From: Chitinophagaceae bacterium
GTDB taxonomy: Bacteria; Bacteroidota; Bacteroidia; Chitinophagales; Chitinophagaceae
NCBI GenBank assembly: GCA_019638595.1
Contig: JAHBTJ010000019.1
Location: forward strand, 92,306-156,305
Length of the DNA: 64,000 bases
Direction of reading: 5' to 3'
Within the stretch, counting starts at the first letter, position 1; each line of letters starts with the position of its first letter. Below the pieces are notes generated by a model that was not told the origin of the DNA, searched no databases, and worked only from the letters and a program-made list of their open reading frames with translations. Shown piece after piece: positions 36,249 through 46,020 of the stretch. The translations under genes were made by a program, and so were the position numbers.

Positions 36249-37562
36249 TTATATTATTGTACTCAACAGCATTACGGCGCCCAATCCCACTATTGCTACT
36301 ATAGTTTCCATCAGCGACCAGGAGCGGATCGTGTCTTTAACGCTGAGATTGAAGTATTCTTTAAACAGCCAGAAGCCGCCATCGTTCACATGAGAGAACA
36401 TCAGGCTTCCCGCCCCGATAGATAATACCATAAGATTGGGGTCTACATTTCCCTGCAATACCATTGGCGCTACAATACCCGCAGTGGTGAGCCCTGCTAC
36501 CGTAGCGGAGCCGATACAAACCCGGATAATGGCAGCGATCATCCAGGCCAGCAACAGCGGATGAAGCGGCCAATGCTGCAATGCCATTGCTATTTCATTG
36601 CTTACCCCACTTACCGTAAGGACTTCCTTAAACGAACCGGCCCCGGCAATGATCAATAATATCATGGCAATATCTTTTACCGCACTTTCGTAAACCCCCA
36701 TGATCTTTTTCATAGGCATACCTGTGCCCCTGCCTAACGAAAAAGTAGCTACCACCAGCGCGATAAGCATCACGATCATGGGATTTCCCCAAAAGGAAGA
36801 GATATTTTTTACCTGCTCCGAGGACGGAACTATTAACGGAATAACGGTAGTTGCTATCAATAACAAAACAGGAAGCAGCGATGACATAAGGCTGTTGAAC
36901 AGGGAGGGCAGCCTGTCTTCTTCAATAACCGAAGGCTGGAATGTTTTTAGCGGAACAGACACTATTTTTTTGAGCGTTTTTGCAAAAATGGGGCCGGCTA
37001 TAATAATAGCAGGAATGGCAACGATCAATCCATACAACAAGGTTAAGCCCATATTGGCGTTAAATTGCTTTACCAGCGCGGCCGGGGCGGGATGCGGAGG
37101 CAGGTACCCGTGAGTAACCGAAAGCGATGCCAGCATGGGCAACCCTATATATACTGCCGGCAATTTATATTGATAAGCCACAGAAAATATGAGGGGAACC
37201 ATCAGCACAAATCCCACATTATAAAATAAGGGAATGCCTATAATAAAGCCGGTAACCATTAAAGCCCATTGTATATACTTCACACCAAAAACGCGCATCA
37301 GCGATGCGGAAATTTGCTGGGCTGCTCCACATTCCGCTACCAGCTTTCCCAGCATAGCGCCCATCATAATAACGCCGGTAAGCGCGCCCAGCGTATCCCC
37401 CATTCCTTTTTCAACAGCGCCTGCCAGTTGGTTCATAGGTATGCCCAATAGCCATCCTGCCAATAAAGAAACGAGCAGGAAAGCGATAAAAGCGTTTGTT
37501 TTTCCCCAGGTAATCAGTAGTACCAAAAGAGCAATACAGCCTGCAATAATTAAAAGAGTCAT
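36249..37562 (-). CDS. GntP-family gluconate:H+ symporter
   Basis: Inner-membrane permease of 437 residues with about twelve hydrophobic helices. GntP features include GKTNAFIAFLLVSLLAGWLLGIP at the start, GVIMMGAMLGKLVAECGAAQQIS, LPPHPAPAALVKQFNANMGLTLLYG, a loop GAGSFKEVLTVSGVS and IGAGSLMFSHVNDGGFWLFKEYFNLS. The family imports gluconate and related sugar acids. No gluconate kinase or dehydratase lies beside it. Confidence 0.93.
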   Translation of the reverse strand: MTLLIIAGCIALLVLLITWGKTNAFIAFLLVSLLAGWLLGIPMNQLAGAVEKGMGDTLGALTGVIMMGAMLGKLVAECGAAQQISASLMRVFGVKYIQWALMVTGFIIGIPLFYNVGFVLMVPLIFSVAYQYKLPAVYIGLPMLASLSVTHGYLPPHPAPAALVKQFNANMGLTLLYGLIVAIPAIIIAGPIFAKTLKKIVSVPLKTFQPSVIEEDRLPSLFNSLMSSLLPVLLLIATTVIPLIVPSSEQVKNISSFWGNPMIVMLIALVVATFSLGRGTGMPMKKIMGVYESAVKDIAMILLIIAGAGSFKEVLTVSGVSNEIAMALQHWPLHPLLLAWMIAAIIRVCIGSATVAGLTTAGIVAPMVLQGNVDPNLMVLSIGAGSLMFSHVNDGGFWLFKEYFNLSVKDTIRSWSLMETIVAIVGLGAVMLLSTII

Positions 37563-37717
37563 ACCGGTAGAATATGAAAGTGAGCCCTGTCAACACAATT
37601 CATCCATCGTTATAGCCAGCTAATATAAGCAATGCGAATGAGTTAACCGTTGCCGGTAAAGAAGAAACAGGCAGGTTCAGGCAAAATCAGAAATCATATA
37701 CCATATATATCCATCCT

Positions 37718-38185
37718 CTACCAGTTGTTCATTTGTTCCTTCACAATCCTTTCTGTATGTTCGGAGGCGATAGGCTTATTTTTCCAGTCGGGCTCATATT
37801 TTACAAACCAGGAAAGCCAGAGCGTACGCGAAAGCCGCATGAACAGAGGCTGCATAATGATCAGCAGCAGGGCATTGGTTATTCCCCACCACAGCACGCG
37901 GTAGTCTCCGTCCTGTACAGAAAACCCAATTAATATCCACCAGGCAATAAATGTAGTAACGCTAACGCCTATCGCCAGTGCGTAGCTTACATAAGCGGTT
38001 CCATAATAAAAGCCAACCTCTATATCTGTGGGTTGCCCGCAAACAGGGCAACCGGGATTCATTTTAACGGTTGACTTCAGCTTGTATGGATTGCTTTCTA
38101 CAAACAGTTTTCCCCGCCGGCATCTTGGGCAGCGATTATCCAATACAGATAAGAGGTACCCGGGCTTTTTTTCTTCTGCATCCAT
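37718..38185 (-). CDS. DUF983 family membrane protein
   Basis: 155 residues. A Cys-rich N-terminal zinc-ribbon-like part (NRCPRCRRGKLF ... NPGCPVCGQPTDIEVGFYYGTAYVSYAL) is followed by two transmembrane helices. DUF983 members occur widely in Bacteroidota and Alphaproteobacteria; none has a proven function that I know. Positioned 62 bp downstream of the murF end on the same strand, so possibly co-transcribed. Confidence 0.85.
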   Translation of the reverse strand: MDAEEKKPGYLLSVLDNRCPRCRRGKLFVESNPYKLKSTVKMNPGCPVCGQPTDIEVGFYYGTAYVSYALAIGVSVTTFIAWWILIGFSVQDGDYRVLWWGITNALLLIIMQPLFMRLSRTLWLSWFVKYEPDWKNKPIASEHTERIVKEQMNNW

Positions 38186-38247
38186 TGTGGCTTTTTTTGC
38201 AAAGTACCTATATTCTCCTGATTTAGGTGGGATGAAATTTTATATTA

Positions 38248-39519
38248 TCAGAGCGCATCCAGTATGGTTTCCATTTTTGTGCTGCGCGATCCCTTTACCA
38301 GGTAAGTTGCAGCCGCTTTTTTATTTGCCTGCAGCCAGTTTTTTGCTTCGGCAGAAGTAGAAAAAAAATGAAACGGATGTTCCACTTTGCCAAAATCACC
38401 GCCAACCAGTATTACGTCATCCCAGCGTTCCTGCCCGATCAATGCAACCAGGTTTTCATGTTCCATCATACTTGCCGTTCCCAGCTCCATCATAGCGCCC
38501 AATACCAATATTTTTTGGGGATCGCGCAGCTTTGCAAAATTTTCAATAGCCGCTTTCATACTTGTGGGATTGGCATTGTAAGCATCCAGTATTATTTTAT
38601 TTGTTCCTTTTTCAATTAGCTGCGAGCGACTGTTGGAAGGAATATAGGTTTCAATGGCTTTTTTGATGTTGTCATCACTTATTTTAAAATACCTGCCAAC
38701 GGTTGCGGCTACCAGCACATTCGGCAGGTTGTATTCTCCCACCAGCCTGGTATGGATCACATTTCCGCCCACCTCTACTTCCAGGAAGGGCTCACTTTTC
38801 AGGAGGGCGCCTGTTGTATCGGCATTGGCGGTTCCGTACTTTACAATGTGGGGTATGCCTGTGCTCATGTCGCGCAGGTAGGCATAGTCCCACATCACAA
38901 AAGCAGTACCATCATGCGTCCTTAAATAATCATATAGCTCCCCTTTTCCTTTTCTTACGCCTTCCAGGCTTCCAAAGCCTTCAAGATGGGCCTTGCCGCA
39001 GTTGGTAATAATACCGTGAGTAGGCGCAGTATAAGTGCAGTATCCTTCAATTTCTTTAAGATGGTTGGCGCCCATTTCTATCACCGCCATTTCCGCATCG
39101 GGCTTTACACTCAGCAGTGTAAGCGGTATGCCAATATGATTATTGAGATTGCCCTGAGTAGTATATGTTTTGTATGCAGAAGATAACACTGCATGGATCA
39201 GCTCTTTGGTAGTCGTTTTTCCATTGCTGCCGGTAATGGCGATAAAAGGGATGTTGAATTTACTACGATGATATCCTGCCAGTTGTTGCAATGTTGCCAA
39301 AACATCGGTTACCCTGAAAATCCTATCGTCTGAAAATCCCGTATCCTCGTCTACCACTACACAGGAAGCTCCCTCCTCCAACGCCTGGCGGGCAAATTGA
39401 TTGCCATTAAAGCTGGGACCCTTCAGTGCAAAAAAGATATCGTCTTTTTTGAGCTTGCGGGTATCTGTTTGTACAGATGGATGCTGCCGGTATATGGTAT
39501 AAAGCTGTTCAATAAGCAT
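38248..39519 (-). CDS. murF: UDP-N-acetylmuramoyl-tripeptide--D-alanyl-D-alanine ligase
   Basis: Adds D-Ala-D-Ala to the peptidoglycan precursor. 423 residues, slightly short as in other Bacteroidota. Mur-ligase motifs: DTRKLKKDDIFFALKGPSFNGNQF near 18-41, the ATP loop ITGSNGKTTTKELI, EMGANHLKEIEGYCTYTAPTHGIITNCGKAHLEGFGS, and the C-terminal ILDAYNANPTSMKAAIENF. No other mur gene is adjacent. Confidence 0.95.
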   Translation of the reverse strand: MLIEQLYTIYRQHPSVQTDTRKLKKDDIFFALKGPSFNGNQFARQALEEGASCVVVDEDTGFSDDRIFRVTDVLATLQQLAGYHRSKFNIPFIAITGSNGKTTTKELIHAVLSSAYKTYTTQGNLNNHIGIPLTLLSVKPDAEMAVIEMGANHLKEIEGYCTYTAPTHGIITNCGKAHLEGFGSLEGVRKGKGELYDYLRTHDGTAFVMWDYAYLRDMSTGIPHIVKYGTANADTTGALLKSEPFLEVEVGGNVIHTRLVGEYNLPNVLVAATVGRYFKISDDNIKKAIETYIPSNSRSQLIEKGTNKIILDAYNANPTSMKAAIENFAKLRDPQKILVLGAMMELGTASMMEHENLVALIGQERWDDVILVGGDFGKVEHPFHFFSTSAEAKNWLQANKKAAATYLVKGSRSTKMETILDAL

Positions 39520-39697
39520 GCTGCAAAATTAGAGTTTTCCGGCAAGCAAGCGGCAGATAAGAGTATTGCATCGGGGTGAAAGATATTTCAGGTTACAAGT
39601 TCCAGGTTAATTGGTTACTTGCAACAGCCCACAAACTATAAACCCGAAACCTTGTGTTGCACCGGGGTCTCACTCTTCACACAGTAAACCGCGAAAG

Positions 39698-39725
39698 AGG
39701 CTGCATCATATTTTTGATGCAGCCT
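39698..39725 (-). terminator. Hairpin after the SusCD operon
   Basis: Perfect 11-bp arms AGGCTGCATCA (39698-39708) and TGATGCAGCCT (39715-39725) around a 6-base loop. It lies 34 bp after the SusD stop, so it likely ends that minus-strand transcript, although the T-rich tail is better on the + side. Confidence 0.65.
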
Positions 39726-39758
39726 CCTTTTATTGGGGTACCTGTTATTAGTACACGA

Positions 39759-41294
39759 TTAATATCCTTCGTTTTGCGTTAAATTAGGATTGCGCGCTAA
39801 TTCATCTGAAGGGATTGCAAAATACTTTTTGTATTCTTTTGCGGCTGTAACTCCTCTTTCAATGGCATCACTAACCAGGAGATTGTGTCTTAGCAATACT
39901 GAGCGGTATTTATTCTCATTTGCAAACTCACGTTTAAACTCAATCAGTACAGAATCCCTGAATGCACCCTGGCTTAAACCTGCCAAATCCGGTAAAATGC
40001 CGGCGGGTTGTTCGTTGGCTGTTCCCACGGCGCGGGCTCTTCGCCTGATTTCGTTTACAGCATCATACGCTTCTGCAGTTGGGCCGGAGTTTGCCTCATT
40101 TAAAGCTTCTGCATATAATAGCTTCATATAAGCAAGGCGGTAAATCACCATATTAACACCACGATCAAGTAATCCATCCGTAAGATTAACATACATAAAT
40201 TTTACATACAGAGGATTTGGCAGGGGAACAGGTGTCATGTGCACATTGTTATAGTCGCCCAGTACATAGTAGTATGGCATTTCCTTCCGCATGGTCCAAT
40301 ATTTTCTATAAGTATCTGGTGTTGAATTAAAAAAGTCTGGAACCACCTGTGAATTAGGCCCATTAAAAGGGGGAGCAAAAAAAGCAATAGCTGTCCCGTC
40401 ACTTAAGGTGCTCCTGCTTGGTACAAACCAGCGTACTTCCTTATTGGTAGCATCAACATCACCGGCCTGATGAGCCTTCACGATTGAGAAAATCTCTTCT
40501 TTGTTTAATGAAGGGCCGGGTCTGTAAATATCGTGAAAGTCAGGAAGCAGTTGAAAGTATCCTGCATCAATTACCTGTTTAGCAGTAGCTGCAGCCTCTG
40601 CCCATTTTCCCTGCTGGGCATATATATCTGCCAGCACTGCGAGGCAGGCAAGCGAAGTAACCCTGCCGTTAGACTGATCTGTTTCATTAAAAGGGCTTAA
40701 TTCAGTAGCTGCAGTTGTCAGGTCAGTTTCAATTTGCTTATATACTTCAGCTTCGCTGCTGCGTGGCAAATTAACATCAGCCAGGCTAGCCGTTCCTTTA
40801 ATATGCAAAGGCACTCCGCCCCATAACTTTACCAGTTCAAAATAACCAAGTGCACGCAGAAATCTTGCCTGCCCATTAAACCGAGCCTTTGCGGCATCTG
40901 TAATAAGCGTGCTTTTTTCTAATCCATCCAATAGCGTATTAGCCCGGTTAATAGCATTAAAAATGCTGGACCACATCAGCAATTCGTCCTGCCCATCAAC
41001 AGTAAAATCCCATGCGCTGTACGCAGTAGCGGTAGCCCCCATATTTATTGACACACCGGCAGTATAGTCACTCATAGTATGCCAATATCCTGGCTTATAA
41101 ATATTCCAGTACATTTGATATACTCCGTTTAAACCCAGGTTAGCCTCACTTTCATTGGAATAATATTTATCGGTGGCGCTGTTGCTGTATATAGTGGGCT
41201 CCAGTTTACAACCAGCAAGAAACATAATACATACTGCCGCCAGGAAATATCGCCCTGTTTTTTCTCTAAAATTGTTGCTTATTAACTTTTTCAT
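39759..41294 (-). CDS. SusD/RagB-like outer-membrane lipoprotein
   Basis: Surface glycan/nutrient-binding lipoprotein of 511 residues that caps its SusC partner. The signal peptide ends at MFLAGC (residue 29). The SusD N-domain is seen in ATDKYYSNESEANLGLNGVYQMYW, followed by TPR-like helices (RFLRALGYFELVKLWGGVPLH) and the C-terminal YMKLLYAEALNEANSGPTAEAYDAVNEIRRRARA...FRDSVLIEFKREFANENKYR. It follows SusC by 17 bp. No glycoside hydrolase is nearby, so the substrate is open. Confidence 0.95.
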   Translation of the reverse strand: MKKLISNNFREKTGRYFLAAVCIMFLAGCKLEPTIYSNSATDKYYSNESEANLGLNGVYQMYWNIYKPGYWHTMSDYTAGVSINMGATATAYSAWDFTVDGQDELLMWSSIFNAINRANTLLDGLEKSTLITDAAKARFNGQARFLRALGYFELVKLWGGVPLHIKGTASLADVNLPRSSEAEVYKQIETDLTTAATELSPFNETDQSNGRVTSLACLAVLADIYAQQGKWAEAAATAKQVIDAGYFQLLPDFHDIYRPGPSLNKEEIFSIVKAHQAGDVDATNKEVRWFVPSRSTLSDGTAIAFFAPPFNGPNSQVVPDFFNSTPDTYRKYWTMRKEMPYYYVLGDYNNVHMTPVPLPNPLYVKFMYVNLTDGLLDRGVNMVIYRLAYMKLLYAEALNEANSGPTAEAYDAVNEIRRRARAVGTANEQPAGILPDLAGLSQGAFRDSVLIEFKREFANENKYRSVLLRHNLLVSDAIERGVTAAKEYKKYFAIPSDELARNPNLTQNEGY

Positions 41295-41311
41295 ACTATA
41301 TCATAATTTTT

Positions 41312-44300
41312 TTAAAAGCCTATTTTGAAGTTGATGCGAAATGTTCTTGTTGCCGGGTACATGTACATGTCTACACCTTTTACCGCATTGTCCAACCCTC
41401 CGGAGTTTACTTCCGGGTCGTAACCGGTATACCCCGTAAACACAGCAAGATTATCAACGGAGATGCCAATGCTGGCCTGCCTCAATGCACCGCTTTTAGA
41501 AGATATATCATAGTTAAGCGCCACATTCGCAATTCTTAAAAACGTACCGTTTTCAACAATAGCATCGTTTTCCTGGTTCATAGACCCAGTGCCGGGAAGG
41601 TACCCCTCTTTGTTATTCAGACTCCACCTGCCTGTCACCCTTTCAGCTCCTAATCCTCCTCCGCTATACAACCACCGGCTTTTGGGAATATTTAAGATCT
41701 TATTGCCAGAAACACCATACATGAATATGTGCAAGCTCAATTTTTTATAGCTGAAATCATTTGTCATACCAAAATTCAGCTTGGGTAAACCACTCCCCAG
41801 GAACTGTTCATCTTTATCATCAATTAGCCCGTCTCCATTTAAATCTTTCCAGCGTACAGAGCCGGGTGTGGCGCCAATCATAGTACCAACATTATCAATT
41901 TCTTCCTGTGAGTGCCAAATGCCTTCATATATTCTGCCATAAAAAGAGCCTACAGGTTGCCCAACCTCAAGCCTTACTGCGTTTGCACCATGCGTAGTAA
42001 GATTGGCGCCTCCTACCCATCCTGTATAAACGAATTTTGGACCACCCAGTGAAGTAATCTCATTTACATTGTGGGTAATATTAAAATCAGTGGTCCATTT
42101 AAAATTCTTACCGTTTACGTTAATACTGCTGACCTGAAACTCAACGCCCCTGTTTTTCATGGAACCGGTGTTCATAAGAACGGAGGCATAACCCGAGTGT
42201 TGGGCAACGGGTAAATTCAACAGTAAGTCAGTGGTTTTTTTGAAATAAACATTGGCACTAACCATTATCCGGTTAACAAAAAGTCCCAAATCCAGTCCCG
42301 CCACGAACCCCGTTGTTTTTTCCCAGCTTAAATCAGGGTTTGCAATTCCTCCCGGGTAAGCAATCGGGTTCAATACTCCCCCACCAAATATAATCGCCTG
42401 TTCCTGGTTAAAACTTGTGGTTATTAAGGATTTTGAGGAATAATAGCCAATGGATTCATTACCGGTTTTCCCCCAGCCGGCATGAAGTTTTAGCTGACTT
42501 ATTGCAGGTATGTTTTTAATGAAATCTTCCTTTCCTATCTGCCAGGCAAAAGCTGCCGAAGGAAAAGTGCCGTATCTCCGGTTGTCTCCAAATTTGGAAT
42601 CGCCATCCGTCCTTATAGAAGCTGTAAAGAGGTATTTATCATCGAGGGAATAATTAATACGACCGAGGTAAGAGATCAATGTATATTCGCTTGCGTAAGA
42701 CGCCGGGGCCTGTGGGTTTGCACCAGAACCAAGGTTATGCCAGTCATAATTGTCGGTCGGAAAATTTTCAGCCGATGCCTGAAGGCTGAGATTCTTCTGT
42801 TTTTGGTAAGTATAACCTGCGGTTATATCAATAGTGTTGTGCTCATTAATATCCTTTTTATAGGTGAGAATGTTATTATTTACAATATTCACATTCTCAT
42901 CACTCCAGTTCCAGGCTGCGCCATTTTGCCCCCTGCCCCAATCAGAATTACTCGGAAAATATTGCCCGTACCGGAAGTTTCTCACATCTCCGCCCAAAGT
43001 AACAGTAGCACTCAGCTCATTAGTAAAGTCGTAAGTGGCATGTACATTTCCAATAAACCGATTGTTAAGCATTTGAAATTTTAGCAATTCAGCAATTACT
43101 AAGGGGCTTTGCCCTCCGGCCGGGAAATTGGTGATTTCAATCACATCTCCATTAGCATCTCTGGCCGGGCTGGTAGGCGGTGCCGTTATTAAATTATATA
43201 TTATACCGGGAGCTTCCTGGTATCCTTTTGTTCCTGTAGGAACCCGGTTATTGATACTATACGTAAAACTTGCATTTGCCCCCACTTTAAAGCGCTTACT
43301 AACAGTAGAGTTAATATTTGCAGTAAACCCGTAACGGGTAAACCCGGATCCCCTCACTATGCCTTCATCGCGGGAGTAATTACCCCCGATCATATAAGTA
43401 GTTTTTTCAGAGCCCCCGGAAAAACTAAGATTGTGATTCGTAACCAATGCAGTTCTGGTAATTTCATCCTGCCAGTCTGTACCCCTGCCAAAACCGGCTA
43501 TTTGTTCCTGATTAAAAATGGGAGGCTGATTTACGAAGGCGGCATTGTCTGCAAGCATTTGAGCGTAATCTTTTGCGCCCATAAAATCCAGCTTTTTAGC
43601 AATTTTGGAAACACCCACCGAACCAGAGTAATCAACCCTGTTTTGCCCAGCTTTACCAGACTTTGTGGTAATAATTACAACGCCATTGGCGCCACGTGAG
43701 CCATAAATAGCTGTGGCTGATGGTCCTTTCAAAATGGACATGGATTCAATATTATTGGGATCGAGAGAAGATAAAAAATTTGGCATGGTATTTCCGCGCC
43801 CGGTATTTGCGCCACCAAACCCCGTTGCAAAATCAGTGGCTACAGGTATACCATCTACAACATATAAAGGCTGACCTGACGCTGTTAAAGAAGATATTCC
43901 GTTAATACTTACGGAAAGACCACCGCCCGGTTCGTGAGAATTTCGAAAAACATTTACGCCGGCAACCTTACCCTGTAAGCCCTGGTCAACCGTGGTCAGC
44001 TTACTTTTTTCCAATTGTTGGCTGGACACAGTTGCTACTGAACCCGTGAGGTCAGATTTAGACTGGGTGCCATATCCAATAACAACCACCTCCTGCAATC
44101 CCTTGCCGGCTTCCGGCGTCAGGGTAATTTCAACCTGGGTATTACCGTTAAGCGCTACTTCTTTTTGTTGATAACCAATTGATGTAATAACTAATATACT
44201 TTTACTGTTTGGGGCATCGAGTTGAAAAACTCCATTATCGTTTGTGGAAACGCCTGTTGCCGCTCCCCGAACCGTAACACTCGCCCCTTTGACGGGTTCA

Positions 44301-44428
44301 CCTGTTTGGGCATCTTTAACAGAGCCATGCACCCTGATTTGTTGCGCATAACACACGGTTGCCGCAAACAGAAAAACGGCGCCCGGCATTAGAAAATGTA
44401 GAAAGAGTACTCTTGTAAATTTCTTCAT
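41312..44428 (-). CDS. SusC/RagA-like TonB-dependent transporter
   Basis: Outer-membrane TonB-dependent importer of 1038 residues. After a signal peptide comes a CarboxypepD-reg-like domain (GSVKDAQTGEPVKGASVTVRGAATGVSTNDNG), the TonB-box-like EVVVIGYGTQ, a plug (LTTVDQGLQGKVAGVNVFRNSHEPGGG, LYVVDGIPVATDF, GPSATAIYGSRGANGVVIITTKSG) and the long barrel. It lacks the STN domain used with sigma/anti-sigma signalling, and no such regulators are adjacent. First gene of the operon with SusD. Confidence 0.95.
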   Translation of the reverse strand: MKKFTRVLFLHFLMPGAVFLFAATVCYAQQIRVHGSVKDAQTGEPVKGASVTVRGAATGVSTNDNGVFQLDAPNSKSILVITSIGYQQKEVALNGNTQVEITLTPEAGKGLQEVVVIGYGTQSKSDLTGSVATVSSQQLEKSKLTTVDQGLQGKVAGVNVFRNSHEPGGGLSVSINGISSLTASGQPLYVVDGIPVATDFATGFGGANTGRGNTMPNFLSSLDPNNIESMSILKGPSATAIYGSRGANGVVIITTKSGKAGQNRVDYSGSVGVSKIAKKLDFMGAKDYAQMLADNAAFVNQPPIFNQEQIAGFGRGTDWQDEITRTALVTNHNLSFSGGSEKTTYMIGGNYSRDEGIVRGSGFTRYGFTANINSTVSKRFKVGANASFTYSINNRVPTGTKGYQEAPGIIYNLITAPPTSPARDANGDVIEITNFPAGGQSPLVIAELLKFQMLNNRFIGNVHATYDFTNELSATVTLGGDVRNFRYGQYFPSNSDWGRGQNGAAWNWSDENVNIVNNNILTYKKDINEHNTIDITAGYTYQKQKNLSLQASAENFPTDNYDWHNLGSGANPQAPASYASEYTLISYLGRINYSLDDKYLFTASIRTDGDSKFGDNRRYGTFPSAAFAWQIGKEDFIKNIPAISQLKLHAGWGKTGNESIGYYSSKSLITTSFNQEQAIIFGGGVLNPIAYPGGIANPDLSWEKTTGFVAGLDLGLFVNRIMVSANVYFKKTTDLLLNLPVAQHSGYASVLMNTGSMKNRGVEFQVSSINVNGKNFKWTTDFNITHNVNEITSLGGPKFVYTGWVGGANLTTHGANAVRLEVGQPVGSFYGRIYEGIWHSQEEIDNVGTMIGATPGSVRWKDLNGDGLIDDKDEQFLGSGLPKLNFGMTNDFSYKKLSLHIFMYGVSGNKILNIPKSRWLYSGGGLGAERVTGRWSLNNKEGYLPGTGSMNQENDAIVENGTFLRIANVALNYDISSKSGALRQASIGISVDNLAVFTGYTGYDPEVNSGGLDNAVKGVDMYMYPATRTFRINFKIGF

Positions 44429-45063
44429 AACTGTAGATTGATTTGTGATTGAATGTGCGGTTTACGTTTTGTTTGAAAAGGCAAATCCTTTCTTATTCTC
44501 AATAACGGTGAGTTGAAATCATAATCTGCTAATGTCTTTGTAATTGCATTTTTTAAATAAGAATTACTATGACATAAAAGAGTATTTTATCTTGCAGGGG
44601 AAAGGGGGACACTATTGTAAAGCCTTATGTATAACTGCATATTTTCGGCAGTTTTAAACAACCGGTGGATAGCAAAAACCACAAGTCCATGCAATTAGTT
44701 TATATGTATCCAGTATTTGTATTCTAACAAACTTATTAAAGTCTTTGCCTGAAGGGGAGGGCTTTTACCTGGATTTAGTAATGAATAAACTGTTGCCAGG
44801 TAAGTAATGATTATTTAAATATAAGTCTTATTCCGGAAGACAGGTATAAAAATTTTAGAAAAAAGAAAAAAAATAAGTCTTCATTTAAAGCTATAGCGGG
44901 CAGCCCATGAGACACTGGTGCTGCGTGATCCGGGGGGCTCCGCTGCCTGGCTGTAAAGACCTCATCGGGACATGGTGCGAAAGCCTGGAATGCACCCGCT
45001 ACATATAACCGTGCACAGAATTGGTTTTTTGTACAGAACTTTGCAGCATAAACCATATCTTAT
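44429..45063. other. Intergenic region upstream of SusC and the aldo/keto reductase gene
   Basis: 635 bp between divergent genes, mostly AT-rich. Near 44888-45010 there is a markedly GC-richer block (starting GCGGGCAGCCC, with CCGGGGGGCTCC). Open frames across it have no recognisable protein character. Promoter elements could not be assigned with confidence. Confidence 0.4.
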
Positions 45064-45960
45064 ATGAACTTTAATCCTTTAGGAAAATCGGGTCTGCAGG
45101 TAAGTGAACTGAGTTTCGGCTGCATGTCGCTGGGTACAAACGATGAAGACAATGCCCGGCTTATTCATTATGCCATAGATAATGGCATTAATTATTTTGA
45201 TACTGCCGATTTATACCAGAAAGGCCAAAATGAAATTACGGTTGGCAGGGCGCTGAAAGGAAAACGCGATAAAATTATCCTGGCGACAAAAGTGGGCAAC
45301 CAGTGGCGTGCTGACGGAAGCGGCTGGGACTGGAATCCCCAAAGGGAATATATACTCCGTTGTGTGGACGAAAGCCTGAAACGCCTGGATGTAGATTATA
45401 TTGATGTATACCAGTTGCATGGCGGAACCCTTGAAGATCCTATTGATGAAGTAATTGCAACATTTGAACAACTGGTGCAGCAGGGAAAGATCCGCTTTTA
45501 CGGCATTTCGTCCATACGCCCGAATGTAATAAGAGAATATGTAGCAAAGTCGAACATTATAAGTGTGATGATGCAGTATAGCTTGCTTGACAGGCGGCCG
45601 GAAGAAGCCTGTTTATCCCTGCTGGCAGAAAAAAACATCGGTGTACTGGCCAGGGGAAGCCTGGCAACAGGATTGCTGGTGAATAAAACCGCCGATCCTT
45701 ACCTTAATTATTCTGAAGATGAGGTACACCATGCCGCTTCGGCGGTGCAGGCCATTTCGGGCGAATCGCGTAAGCCATCGCATACTGCATTGCGCTTTGT
45801 GCTGCAGCAACGGGGTATCAGTTCGGCGGTAGTAGGTATACGAACCATGGAGCAACTTAAGGATGTGCTTGCCACTTTACAAACCCCGGAGCTGACAGAA
45901 AGCGAGATTCAATACCTGAGGGCTTCATTGCCTGTTAATTATTATGAGCAGCACAGGTAA
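45064..45960 (+). CDS. Aldo/keto reductase
   Basis: NADPH-dependent oxidoreductase with a TIM barrel, 298 residues. Catalytic tetrad segments: Asp and Tyr in FDTADLYQKGQNE, Lys in LATKVGNQW, and His in VYQLHGGTLED. The coenzyme-binding end reads ISSAVVGIRTMEQLKDVLAT. The start MNFNPLGKSGLQVSELSFGCMSLG is typical. Substrate unknown; divergent from the SusC operon. Confidence 0.93.
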   Translation: MNFNPLGKSGLQVSELSFGCMSLGTNDEDNARLIHYAIDNGINYFDTADLYQKGQNEITVGRALKGKRDKIILATKVGNQWRADGSGWDWNPQREYILRCVDESLKRLDVDYIDVYQLHGGTLEDPIDEVIATFEQLVQQGKIRFYGISSIRPNVIREYVAKSNIISVMMQYSLLDRRPEEACLSLLAEKNIGVLARGSLATGLLVNKTADPYLNYSEDEVHHAASAVQAISGESRKPSHTALRFVLQQRGISSAVVGIRTMEQLKDVLATLQTPELTESEIQYLRASLPVNYYEQHR

Positions 45961-46020
45961 GAAGCAATAGTGAGCGGGTACTGGAGAGAAACCGGCGTTT
46001 ATCTTTGCCGATAAATGTTT

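Noticed and set aside
43690-43701. Further parS candidate at a CACGTG core (also near 10153)
   Set aside because: Flanking bases do not match the GTTTC/GAAAC arms of the consensus.
44811-45056. 81-codon minus-strand open frame upstream of SusC
   Set aside because: Poly-Phe stretch and no recognisable domain; it appears to be a chance frame across the GC-rich block.
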